This document shows positions 9,517 to 17,822 of a stretch of DNA of 32,548 bases, piece after piece (position 1 is the stretch's first letter; every line of letters begins with the position of its first letter). Source of the stretch: Bacteroidaceae bacterium (lineage in GTDB: Bacteria > Bacteroidota > Bacteroidia > Bacteroidales > Barnesiellaceae_A); the NCBI GenBank assembly GCA_017532725.1, contig JAFXIZ010000051.1, positions 1 through 32,548 on the forward strand, given 5' to 3'. The notes beneath the pieces were generated by a model, which had not been told where the DNA came from, did not search any database, and saw nothing but the letters and a program-made list of their open reading frames with translations. The translations under genes and the position numbers were made by a program.

Positions 9517-10065
9517 TCAGTAGATAATGTAGCCTGCCACACCTGCTATGGCAATAACCCATATAGGATGTAGTTTGGCAAAATATACAAGTATAAATGA
9601 TACTATCGCAATAGCAATGCTGAAAGTATTATCCGAAAAATTTTCTCTATTCATAAGTAATAGTGCTGCCGATGCAATAAGCCCAACGACAACAGGACGT
9701 AATCCTTTAAATATACTTTTAATAATAGGATTCTCCTTGTTTCGCAGTATAAATCGGCTCACAAGCAGCACCAATAAAAAAGAGGGTAGGCACACTGCAA
9801 TAGTTGCCACAACCGAGCCCCACACACTACCCGTTACAGTATAACCTATATAGGTGGCACTATTTATTCCTATAGGCCCCGGGGTCATTTGCGATATGGC
9901 TACAATATCGGTAAATTCGCTTTGAGTAAGCCAAGGTGCTGTCGCACCCCATTGTACCACTTCGACTGTTTCGTGCTGAATAAGCGATAACATTGCATAT
10001 CCACCACCAAAGCCAAAGAGTCCAATCTTCAAATAAGTAAGGAAAAGCGATAAATATGTCATCAT
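9517..10065 (-). CDS. chrA: Chromate transporter-type (CHR) half subunit, second of a pair
   Basis: This 182-residue hydrophobic protein forms one CHR domain. The family motif near the N-terminus is present ('LKIGLFGFGGGYAML'), followed by 'QMTPGPIGINSATYIGY' and about five or six membrane spans. Full-length ChrA pumps carry two such domains; here they are encoded by two genes, the short-chain CHR arrangement, which is expected to work as a heteromeric pump. The substrate in Bacteroidota is not established, and chromate is only the family name. The start overlaps the stop of the upstream half by 4 bases (two ATGs, 10065 and 10062, are possible) and folC begins one base after its end. Confidence 0.88.
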   Translation of the reverse strand: MMTYLSLFLTYLKIGLFGFGGGYAMLSLIQHETVEVVQWGATAPWLTQSEFTDIVAISQMTPGPIGINSATYIGYTVTGSVWGSVVATIAVCLPSFLLVLLVSRFILRNKENPIIKSIFKGLRPVVVGLIASAALLLMNRENFSDNTFSIAIAIVSFILVYFAKLHPIWVIAIAGVAGYIIY

Positions 10066-10634
10066 TCTTTGCCTCCTTTCTTACTACACATTGTAGAGTA
10101 ACGGTTTACAATGTAGTGAATATATCCACCTAATCCACCTGCAATGATGCACCATACAGGCGATACGCCACACATCCATATAGCCAATGCAACAACAATA
10201 GGGATAGCAAATGTCAGGCGATTGAGTTTTGCACTCTTGGCTGTCGATAATACAGGCGCAACAATAAGTGCTACTACGGCAGGACGTATGCCCTTGAATA
10301 TGCTTGCCACTGTGGGATTGTCGTAGATGCGTACAAAGAATATGGCTATGAGCAGTATAATAACAAACGAGGGCAGAATCGTACCTATGGCAGCCGCCAA
10401 ACTACCTTTAAGTCCTCGCAACTTATTGCCTACAAGCACCGACATATTTACTGCCAATATACCGGGTAAAGATTGCGCAACGGCAAGTTCGTCTATAAAA
10501 TCTTCACGACTTATCCATTTATGCTTATCGACCACCTCTCGTTCTATAAGGGGTATCATAGCCCATCCACCACCGAAGGTGAAGGCACCAATCTTCATAA
10601 ATGTTGTGAAAAGTTGCAAGTAAATATTCTTCAT
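10062..10634 (-). CDS. chrA: Chromate transporter-type (CHR) half subunit, first of a pair
   Basis: This 190-residue membrane protein is the partner of the next gene. It carries the CHR signature 'MKIGAFTFGGGWAMIPLIE' near residues 12-30, then 'AVAQSLPGILAVNMSVLVG' and about five or six membrane spans. It ends in a basic tail 'KKGGKE'. The two halves are related to each other but clearly diverged, as expected for the inverted-topology pair in short-chain CHR systems. The ATG at 10634 lies 26 bases from a divergent promoter element. Transport of chromate or another oxyanion is an inference from the family only. Confidence 0.88.
   Translation of the reverse strand: MKNIYLQLFTTFMKIGAFTFGGGWAMIPLIEREVVDKHKWISREDFIDELAVAQSLPGILAVNMSVLVGNKLRGLKGSLAAAIGTILPSFVIILLIAIFFVRIYDNPTVASIFKGIRPAVVALIVAPVLSTAKSAKLNRLTFAIPIVVALAIWMCGVSPVWCIIAGGLGGYIHYIVNRYSTMCSKKGGKE
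10072..10078 (-). promoter_or_regulatory. Strong Shine-Dalgarno site for the second ChrA half
   Basis: The minus strand reads AAGGAGG about 6-9 bases before the ATG pair at 10065/10062. Such a canonical site stands out in a window where most starts have no purine-rich box. It also encodes the Lys-Gly-Gly tail of the preceding subunit, so the two halves should be translationally coupled. Confidence 0.7.
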
Positions 10635-10658
10635 TGCGCTTATCTTAATTTACTGTGC

Positions 10659-10689
10659 GCAAAGGTAAGAAAATTTATATTACCTTTGC
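10659..10689. promoter_or_regulatory. Mirrored divergent promoters for chrA and the DUF4924 gene
   Basis: GCAAAGGTAA (10659-10668) and TTACCTTTGC (10680-10689) form a perfect 10-bp inverted repeat with an 11-base centre. Each arm contains an exact -7 box: TACCTTTG on the plus strand at 10681-10688 (30 bases before the ATG at 10718) and TACCTTTG on the minus strand at 10660-10667 (26 bases before the ATG at 10634). Each -7 box lies where the -33 region of the other promoter would be. Confidence 0.72.
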
Positions 10690-10717
10690 ACCCATATTTA
10701 CAAAGAGGCTTAATTAT

Positions 10718-11263
10718 ATGTTTACTGCTAGCGCAAAGAAAAAAGAAAATATTGCCGAATATTTGCTGTATATGTGGCAAATTGAGGATATAATACGTGC
10801 TTACGGTCTTGACTTGGATCGCATACGCACCGAGATTGTCGATGCTTATACCGGAATCAGCGAGGAGCAACGCACGGCTTTGTATGAATGGTATGAGAGT
10901 CTTATCGATATGATGCGAAGCGAAGGCGTAGCCGAGAAAGGTCACTTGCAACTCAATAAAAATGTAATCATTGACCTTACCGACTTGCACTTGCGCCTGC
11001 TCAAGTCACCTCGTGAACCGTTCTATACAGCAGCATTCTACAAGGCTTTGCCTTATATCGTGGAGTTGCGAGCCAAGTCGCAAGGTGCGCAAGTAGGGGA
11101 GATTGAAACTTGCTTCAATGCCCTTTACGGCATATTGATGCTGCGATTGCAACAACGTGAAGTGAGTGCCGACACCATAAAGGCTATGAAAGATATCACG
11201 GCATTTATAACAACCCTTGCCGAGAAGTACCGTATGGAAAAAGCCGGCGAACTTGAATTATAA
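10718..11263 (+). CDS. DUF4924 family protein
   Basis: This is a 181-residue soluble, mostly helical protein of unknown function. I recognise the opening 'MFTASAKKKENIAEYLLYMWQIEDIIRA' as the start of a conserved Bacteroidota family (DUF4924). A longer version starting at 10655 is rejected because that ATG lies upstream of the -7 box at 10681-10688 and so would be outside the transcript. No signal peptide, membrane span or catalytic motif is visible. The gene is followed by prfC after 34 bases with no terminator, so the two are probably co-transcribed; whether it has a link to translation is unknown. Confidence 0.8.
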   Translation: MFTASAKKKENIAEYLLYMWQIEDIIRAYGLDLDRIRTEIVDAYTGISEEQRTALYEWYESLIDMMRSEGVAEKGHLQLNKNVIIDLTDLHLRLLKSPREPFYTAAFYKALPYIVELRAKSQGAQVGEIETCFNALYGILMLRLQQREVSADTIKAMKDITAFITTLAEKYRMEKAGELEL

Positions 11264-11297
11264 TTATTGAATAACATTAATACGACACATACATATT

Positions 11298-12878
11298 ATG
11301 AGTACACTTACCGACGAAATTTCAAAAAGACGTACGTTTGCCATCATCAGTCACCCCGATGCCGGTAAAACCACACTCACCGAGAAGTTGTTGCTTTTTG
11401 GTGGTGCTATTCACATTGCCGGTGCTGTAAAATCAAACAAAATTAAGAAAACAGCCACAAGCGACTGGATGGAGATAGAGAAGCAACGTGGTATATCGGT
11501 TGCAACATCGGTTATGGGATTTAATTATGGTGATTATAAAATAAACATCCTTGATACTCCCGGTCACCAAGACTTTGCCGAAGATACTTACCGTACACTT
11601 ACTGCCGTCGATAGTGTTATTATAGTAGTCGATGTTGCCAAAGGTGTGGAGCAACAAACACGCAAACTTATGGAGGTGTGTCGTATGCGCAATACTCCTG
11701 TTATTGTATTTGTCAACAAACTCGACCGTGAAGGTCGTGATGCCTTTGACATTCTCGACGAACTTGAGAGCGAACTCAAAATTTCGGTACGCCCTCTCTC
11801 TTGGCCCATAGGTATTGGTGCTACATTTAAGGGCGTATATAATATGTATGAACAAAACCTCAATCTCTTTACACCCAATAAGCAAGTTGTTACCGAGCGC
11901 ATCGAGTTGAGCGACGTGAACAGTCCTGAATTGGACGGCTACATTGGCGCACGCGAAGCCGAAAAGTTGCGCACCGATCTCGAATTGCTTGAAGGTGTAT
12001 ATCCCGAGTTTGAAGTAGAAGACTATTTGTCGGGACAACTTGCACCTGTATTCTTTGGCTCGGCTCTCAATATGTTTGGTGTCAAAGAGTTGCTCGATTG
12101 CTTTGTAAAGATAGCGCCTACACCCAAGTCTATTCAGGCCATTGAACGCGAGGTAAAACCCGAAGAGGAAAAATTCACAGGTTTCGTATTCAAGATACAC
12201 GCCAATATGGATCCCAACCACCGCAGTTGCATTGCTTTCGTAAAAATATGTTCAGGAAAATTTGAACGTAATGCCAACTATAAGCACGTTCGCAGTGGCA
12301 AAATGATGCGTTTCAGCAGTCCTACGGCATTTATGGCGCAGAAAAAATCGGTAGTTGATGAGGCTTACCCGGGCGATATAGTAGGTTTGCCCGATACAGG
12401 CAGTTTCAAGATTGGTGATACCCTTACCGAAGGCGAGGAACTGCACTTCAAGGGCTTGCCTTCATTCTCGCCCGAGATGTTCAAGTATATCGAGAACAAC
12501 GACCCGATGAAAGCCAAGCAATTGCAAAAGGGTATCGACCAACTTATGGACGAAGGTGTGGCACAGTTGTTTACCAACCAATTCAATGGACGTAAGATTA
12601 TAGGTACTGTAGGACAACTACAATTTGAGGTCATCGAATACCGTCTTTTGCACGAATATGGAGCGCAATGTCGTTGGGAGCCTATCAGTATGTATAAGGC
12701 TTGCTGGATAGAGAGCGACGATGCTGAAGCACTCGACAACTTCAAGCGTCGCAAGGCACAATATATGTGCGTCGATAAAGACGGTCGCGATGTCTTTATG
12801 GCCGACTCGGGCTATGTACTACAAATGGCTCAAACCGACTTCCCCAAAATACGCTTCCACTTCACAAGCGAATTTTAA
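11298..12878 (+). CDS. prfC: Peptide chain release factor 3
   Basis: This 526-residue translational GTPase recycles RF1/RF2 from the ribosome after termination. The G1 P-loop 'SHPDAGKTT' is at residues 18-26, switch I contains '[11 protein letters not shown]', G3 is '[16 protein letters not shown]' near residue 86, and G4 'NKLDREGRD' near 141. The G3 block with 'DFSEDTYR'-type residues distinguishes RF3 from EF-G. Domains II and III follow to the end, including '[15 protein letters not shown]'. Length is normal and the frame is intact. It is the second gene after the DUF4924 gene and stops 5 bases before a bidirectional terminator. Confidence 0.97.
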   Translation: MSTLTDEISKRRTFAIISHPDAGKTTLTEKLLLFGGAIHIAGAVKSNKIKKTATSDWMEIEKQRGISVATSVMGFNYGDYKINILDTPGHQDFAEDTYRTLTAVDSVIIVVDVAKGVEQQTRKLMEVCRMRNTPVIVFVNKLDREGRDAFDILDELESELKISVRPLSWPIGIGATFKGVYNMYEQNLNLFTPNKQVVTERIELSDVNSPELDGYIGAREAEKLRTDLELLEGVYPEFEVEDYLSGQLAPVFFGSALNMFGVKELLDCFVKIAPTPKSIQAIEREVKPEEEKFTGFVFKIHANMDPNHRSCIAFVKICSGKFERNANYKHVRSGKMMRFSSPTAFMAQKKSVVDEAYPGDIVGLPDTGSFKIGDTLTEGEELHFKGLPSFSPEMFKYIENNDPMKAKQLQKGIDQLMDEGVAQLFTNQFNGRKIIGTVGQLQFEVIEYRLLHEYGAQCRWEPISMYKACWIESDDAEALDNFKRRKAQYMCVDKDGRDVFMADSGYVLQMAQTDFPKIRFHFTSEF

Positions 12879-12883
12879 TGTTA

Positions 12884-12924
12884 TAATTAGGGCATATCGA
12901 GCATTTGTCGATATGCCCTAATTA
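12884..12924. terminator. Bidirectional terminator between prfC and the DMT gene
   Basis: A perfect 17-bp stem (12884-12900 with 12908-12924) with a 7-base loop starts 5 bases after the prfC stop and ends one base before the convergent DMT gene stop. Because all pairs are Watson-Crick it can form from either strand, although the flanking T tracts are short. Confidence 0.75.
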
Positions 12925-12925
12925 T

Positions 12926-13294
12926 TTATTTCATAAATACAAAGTAAACTGCAGCAATGAGGCAGAGGAATGCTGCTATGTGATTCCATTGCAATGACTC
13001 ACCCTTGAAGAGTAGGGTAGAAAAGACGGTAAATACCACAAGAGTGATAACCTCTTGAATGATTTTGAGTTGCATCAATGAGAAAGGCCCTCCATTTTCG
13101 CGAAAGCCCATACGATTGGCAGGTACTTGAAAGCAGTATTCAAAGAGAGCAATTCCCCACGAAAGTAATATAACGCCGTATAGAGGCCAATTACTTACAA
13201 TTTTTGTTTCTTGCAACTTGAGGTGACCATACCAAGCAAATGTCATAAAAACATTTGATATTACAAGCAAAACTATTGTAATGACTGCACGCAT
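12926..13294 (-). CDS. DMT-type small membrane protein (DUF486)
   Basis: This 122-residue protein has four predicted membrane spans: about 3-21, 34-51, 70-92 and 100-120. It matches the small DUF486/DMT-like family, half the size of a drug/metabolite transporter and expected to act as a dimer; 'FAWYGHLK', 'WGIALFEYCFQVPANR' and 'LMQLKIIQEVITL' are the segments I recognise. Substrate is unknown. A consensus promoter at 13459-13489 reads toward it but is separated from the ATG by about 160 bases containing a hairpin with a U tract, so expression may be conditional. Confidence 0.82.
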   Translation of the reverse strand: MRAVITIVLLVISNVFMTFAWYGHLKLQETKIVSNWPLYGVILLSWGIALFEYCFQVPANRMGFRENGGPFSLMQLKIIQEVITLVVFTVFSTLLFKGESLQWNHIAAFLCLIAAVYFVFMK

Positions 13295-13380
13295 AATTTG
13301 TGTTGTTTGTTACTTTTCTTACAGGCTGCGAAATTACAAATAAATGTTGATTATGGCATTCGCAAGATGAAATTTTAAGT

Positions 13381-13452
13381 AAAAAAACATTACCGACCGA
13401 TGCATCTCGCACCAGTCGGTATAACATATAACAAGTATGATGAAAAGGTTCT
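13381..13452 (-). ncRNA. Candidate small RNA or attenuated leader of the DMT gene
   Basis: A transcript from the promoter at 13459-13489 would start near 13452 and run into a 13-bp stem (13421-13409 with 13403-13391, 5-base loop), then three bases and seven U residues (complement of 13387-13381). Two of the pairs are G.U wobbles in minus-strand RNA but C.A mismatches in plus-strand RNA, so the fold belongs to the minus transcript. This gives either a short RNA of about 70 bases or a leader terminator upstream of the DMT gene. No known riboswitch or RNA family is recognised. Confidence 0.4.
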
Positions 13453-13458
13453 TCGTTG

Positions 13459-13489
13459 CAAAAATAGATATATATTTTAAATTTGCAAA
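13459..13489 (-). promoter_or_regulatory. Full consensus Bacteroidota promoter reading toward the DMT gene
   Basis: On the minus strand, TTTG (complement of 13486-13489) is followed after 19 bases by TATTTTTG (complement of 13459-13466). This is the exact -33/-7 arrangement and, with the glnN promoter, the best match in the window. Confidence 0.72.
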
Positions 13490-13606
13490 TATTTTTTGCA
13501 AAAAAGTTTAATTTTTTTGCTCATATTATACAAAATATGCATAATTATGCACGAATGGTTGCGTTTTGAAACCATTTCAAATATTGCAACATAATCAAAA
13601 AAATAG

Positions 13607-13614
13607 TACCTTCG
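13607..13614 (+). promoter_or_regulatory. Variant -7 element immediately before the DUF4268 gene
   Basis: TACCTTCG differs from TAnnTTTG at one position and ends only 4 bases before the ATG at 13619. If used, transcription would begin at or beside the start codon, giving a leaderless message. ATTG at 13583-13586 could serve as a weak -33 box at 20-base spacing. Confidence 0.45.
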
Positions 13615-13618
13615 CGAT

Positions 13619-14083
13619 ATGTATTCAAAGGATGAAGTAAGAGAATTAAAAAAGAGATTTTGGGATGGATTAAGTGCATACGCCGAAACGTATCCCGAAT
13701 TGCAAGACCGACGTCACAAGTTTATGTTACACAATACACGACTAAAAGGTGTTGCAATGATGTTCGATGCTACCCGTGACGGTGCTTATGTAATACTCGA
13801 AATAAGTCATCGTAACGAAGATCAGCAACAGAAGTTATACAATCACTTCTGCGAATATCGTGATTTGCTTGAGGCTGAATTTGACACATCGTTGGTGTGG
13901 GATACAAATTATGTGCGTGATTGTGGCAAACGTGTTATCCGAATCTACTGCTCAAAAAGTGGTATTGACATACACCGTCAAGAGCAGTGGGAGGAGTTTT
14001 ACAGTTTTATGGTTGCCAATATGATACGGCTCGAAAATGGCTTTCGACAAGTAAAGGCTATGTGGGATATGTGGGAAGGATAG
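13619..14083 (+). CDS. DUF4268 family protein
   Basis: This is a 154-residue soluble protein without signal peptide or membrane span. The opening 'MYSKDEVRELKKRFWDGL' and the closing 'NGFRQVKAMWDMWE' match the small DUF4268 family as I remember it, which occurs alone in Bacteroidota and fused to nuclease-like domains elsewhere; the function of the stand-alone form is unknown. The central 'GAYVILEISH' and 'RVIRIYCSKSGI' segments suggest an alternating beta/alpha fold. It has a possible leaderless start. The guaB gene follows after 136 bases but with its own promoter, so a shared role is not implied. Confidence 0.75.
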   Translation: MYSKDEVRELKKRFWDGLSAYAETYPELQDRRHKFMLHNTRLKGVAMMFDATRDGAYVILEISHRNEDQQQKLYNHFCEYRDLLEAEFDTSLVWDTNYVRDCGKRVIRIYCSKSGIDIHRQEQWEEFYSFMVANMIRLENGFRQVKAMWDMWEG

Positions 14084-14104
14084 TATCTTAATAGTAGTGT
14101 AACA

Positions 14105-14127
14105 ACGCCACAATATACGCCACAATA
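14105..14127 (+). repeat. Short tandem direct repeat upstream of guaB
   Basis: ACGCCACAATA occurs at 14105-14115 and again at 14117-14127, a 12-base period. It lies about 56-78 bases upstream of the guaB -7 box. It may be a regulator site or a chance duplication; no known operator is recognised. Confidence 0.5.
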
Positions 14128-14182
14128 GAATTTTTTTTGTAAAAAAAGTCCTTATATACTATGTTTCTTCGCTGAAAGTGTG

Positions 14183-14190
14183 TATCTTTG
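14183..14190 (+). promoter_or_regulatory. -7 promoter element of guaB
   Basis: TATCTTTG matches TAnnTTTG and lies 29 bases before the guaB ATG at 14220. No convincing -33 box is seen at the usual spacing, and the leader is too short for a purine riboswitch. Confidence 0.7.
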
Positions 14191-14213
14191 CGTGCAATAA
14201 AATTTAATGCTAA

Positions 14214-15695
<1,482 letters not shown>

Positions 15696-15730
15696 TGCTT
15701 TTTATTGAAAATATATAAGGTATATTAACA

Positions 15731-15768
15731 GGGCGACAGGCAATTTTTTGTCTGTTGTCCTCGTTTTA
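15731..15768 (+). terminator. Terminator of guaB
   Basis: GGGCGACAGGCA (15731-15742) pairs with 15749-15760 over a 6-base loop to give 12 continuous pairs in plus-strand RNA, three of them G.U wobbles, followed by TCGTTTTA. The wobbles would be mismatches on the other strand, so it serves guaB. Confidence 0.75.
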
Positions 15769-15841
15769 TAAAATAAACAAACTTTACCCTGTATATTAAC
15801 CAAATAAACTATAACAGAAGATAATAAACAACCATAGAAAT

Positions 15842-17773
15842 ATGAAAAAGCAATGGATTTTGTCGGCTCTTATGTCAGCCGTAATGTGTGGAAACACAGT
15901 AGCGCAAGATGATGCAATCCTTATGACCATCAACGGCAAGGATGTTACAAAATCGGAGTTTGAATATATTTATAACAAGAACAACAAACAACAAGTCGAT
16001 ATAAAGACTCTCGACGAATACTTGCCTCTGTTTGTAAATTACAAACTCAAGGTTGATGCTGCCGAAAAAGCCGGTATTGACACGACTCAAGCATTTATCA
16101 AGGAGTTTGATGGTTACCGTCGAGAACTTGCCAAGCCTTATCTTACCGATAGAACGGTCGAAGAAAATCTCTTGAAAGAGGCTTATACCAACTATTGCAA
16201 AAACGTTGAGATAAGTCACATCCTTATATCGTTTGGACAATTCCCCGACGAAGCAGCCAAAACTGCGGCTCTCAATAAGGCGAAAGAGGTTGCTGCAAGA
16301 GCCCAAGCCGGCGAAGACTTTGCAACACTTGCACAACAATATTCCGAAGACCCCGGCTCGCAGTCGCGTGGTGGATATTTGGGTTATATCAAAGGTGGTC
16401 GTTTGATATACGCCTTTGAGAAAGTTGCATTCGCAATGGCTGTCGGTGAAGTGTCCGACCCCGTTGAAACTCGCTTTGGATACCACATTATCAAAGTACA
16501 CAATGTTCGTGCCGATAGAGGCGAACGCCTATGCTCGCACATCTTCTTGGTTGTTCCTCGTGGCTCTTCGGCCGATGTTGAAGCACAAAAGAAGGCCGAA
16601 GCCGAAGCAATTTATAACGACTTGATGGCAGGTGCCGATTTTGCTCAAATGGCTCGTGAAAAGTCGAATGACCAAGCCAACTCAATGCGTGGTGGCGAAC
16701 TTCCTTGGTGTGGCTCAGGCGATTTTGTAAAAGAGTTTGAAGACGCTGCATTCTCGCTTGAAGTGGGTGAAATAGCGGCTCCTGTACGTTCATCGTACGG
16801 TTATCATATTATAAAATTGAATGATAAGCGTGATGTACTTCCCTTTGAGCAAGTGCGCAACGACTTGGTGCAACGTATAGCACGCGACGAGCGTTCGGGT
16901 ATGGCTCGTCAAGCATTGATCGACCGTTTGAAAAACGAATACAATTATAAAGTTGATGATGTTCAAGTTGCTACGGCTGTTGCCTTAAGTGGTGGTAAGT
17001 TGGACTCGGTATTTGTGGCAACACTTGCCGAGCAAGATATGACATTGGCTACATACGCCGACCAACACATCACAGCCCCAATGGTTGCCAAGGCTATTAA
17101 GTCGCGTCGCAACCCTGCCAATGCTGTTGTGGAAAATGTCATTAAGTATGAGATTAATCGCTTGGCCGAAGAGGGCTTGTTGAATATCGAGATGAATAAC
17201 CTCACTGCCAAGTATCCCGAATATCGCAATCTCTTGAATGAGTATCGCGATGGTATGTTGCTCTTCGAAATCAGCAATCGTGAAGTTTGGGAAAAGGCTG
17301 CAGTAGATACCAAAGGCTTGGAGAAATTCTTCAAGAAAAACAAAAAATCTTATGCTTGGGACAGAGTTCACTATAAAGGTTTTGTAGTATCTTGCGCCAA
17401 CGATACAATTGCCAAAGAGGTACAAAAACTTATCAAAAAGACTAAAGCCGATGATGTAGTGGTTGCTGCAAACGAAGCATTCAACAACGATTCTACAACA
17501 AACGTTTCTATCGAAAGAGGCATTTACATACAAGGTGACAACAAGTATGTCGATGAACTTGTATTTGAAGGTGCTAAAGCAGAAAGAAAACAAGACTTAC
17601 CCGTAGTGTTCGTATCGGGTAAAAAACTGAAAGCCCCCGAAAGTTACCAAGACGTTAAGGGCAAGGTTACAGCCGATTACCAAGAGTACCTCGAAAAGGT
17701 GTGGGTTGAGAACTTGAACAAAAGGGCTACAGTTGTAAAAAACGAAGATGTATTAAAAACCATTAACAAATAA
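15842..17773 (+). CDS. Periplasmic peptidyl-prolyl isomerase with two parvulin domains
   Basis: This is a 643-residue exported foldase. A signal peptide covers about residues 1-21, ending 'GNTVAQ'. A SurA/PrsA-like N-terminal helical part follows, with 'LPLFVNYKLKVDAAEKAG'. Parvulin domain 1 is at about residues 122-222, from 'EISHILISF' through 'YSEDPGSQSRGGYLGY' to 'RFGYHIIKV'. Parvulin domain 2 is at about 229-330, from 'CSHIFLVV' to 'SYGYHIIKL'. The last 310 residues have no motif I can name. It probably helps fold outer-membrane or periplasmic proteins. It heads a run with two further SurA-like genes, an OstA-like gene and mutL. No TAnnTTTG box is visible in the 146 bases upstream. Confidence 0.92.
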   Translation: MKKQWILSALMSAVMCGNTVAQDDAILMTINGKDVTKSEFEYIYNKNNKQQVDIKTLDEYLPLFVNYKLKVDAAEKAGIDTTQAFIKEFDGYRRELAKPYLTDRTVEENLLKEAYTNYCKNVEISHILISFGQFPDEAAKTAALNKAKEVAARAQAGEDFATLAQQYSEDPGSQSRGGYLGYIKGGRLIYAFEKVAFAMAVGEVSDPVETRFGYHIIKVHNVRADRGERLCSHIFLVVPRGSSADVEAQKKAEAEAIYNDLMAGADFAQMAREKSNDQANSMRGGELPWCGSGDFVKEFEDAAFSLEVGEIAAPVRSSYGYHIIKLNDKRDVLPFEQVRNDLVQRIARDERSGMARQALIDRLKNEYNYKVDDVQVATAVALSGGKLDSVFVATLAEQDMTLATYADQHITAPMVAKAIKSRRNPANAVVENVIKYEINRLAEEGLLNIEMNNLTAKYPEYRNLLNEYRDGMLLFEISNREVWEKAAVDTKGLEKFFKKNKKSYAWDRVHYKGFVVSCANDTIAKEVQKLIKKTKADDVVVAANEAFNNDSTTNVSIERGIYIQGDNKYVDELVFEGAKAERKQDLPVVFVSGKKLKAPESYQDVKGKVTADYQEYLEKVWVENLNKRATVVKNEDVLKTINK

Positions 17774-17822
17774 TAGTTTTTAGATAATTCGTTGTAAATT
17801 TAGCAACGAAACAATTATTGCA

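Larger units (their letters stand above)
13295..13618. other. 324-base intergenic region with minus-strand promoter, hairpin and AT-rich block
   Basis: No protein-coding gene is supported here. From right to left it holds a variant plus-strand promoter (13607-13614), an AT-rich block with repeated TTTGCAA motifs (about 13480-13530), a consensus minus-strand promoter (13459-13489), and a strand-specific hairpin with a U tract (13381-13421). Bases 13295-13370 show nothing that I can name. Confidence 0.6.

Noticed and set aside
9516-9542. Upstream start for folC
   Set aside because: It would overlap the ChrA gene by 26 bases; the ATG at 9515 fits both family length and the one-base gap.
10655-10717. 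Longer N-terminus for the DUF4924 protein
   Set aside because: The ATG lies upstream of the -7 promoter box and the extra 21 residues do not fit the family start.
11433-12221. Minus-strand open frame of 262 codons inside prfC
   Set aside because: Shadow of a highly conserved gene; the translation is rich in Cys, Tyr and His with no domain.
13191-13427. Minus-strand frame overlapping the DMT gene and beginning in its leader hairpin, considered as a leader peptide
   Set aside because: It overlaps the DMT coding sequence by over 100 bases, has no codon pattern typical of an attenuator peptide, and its start lies inside the stem region.
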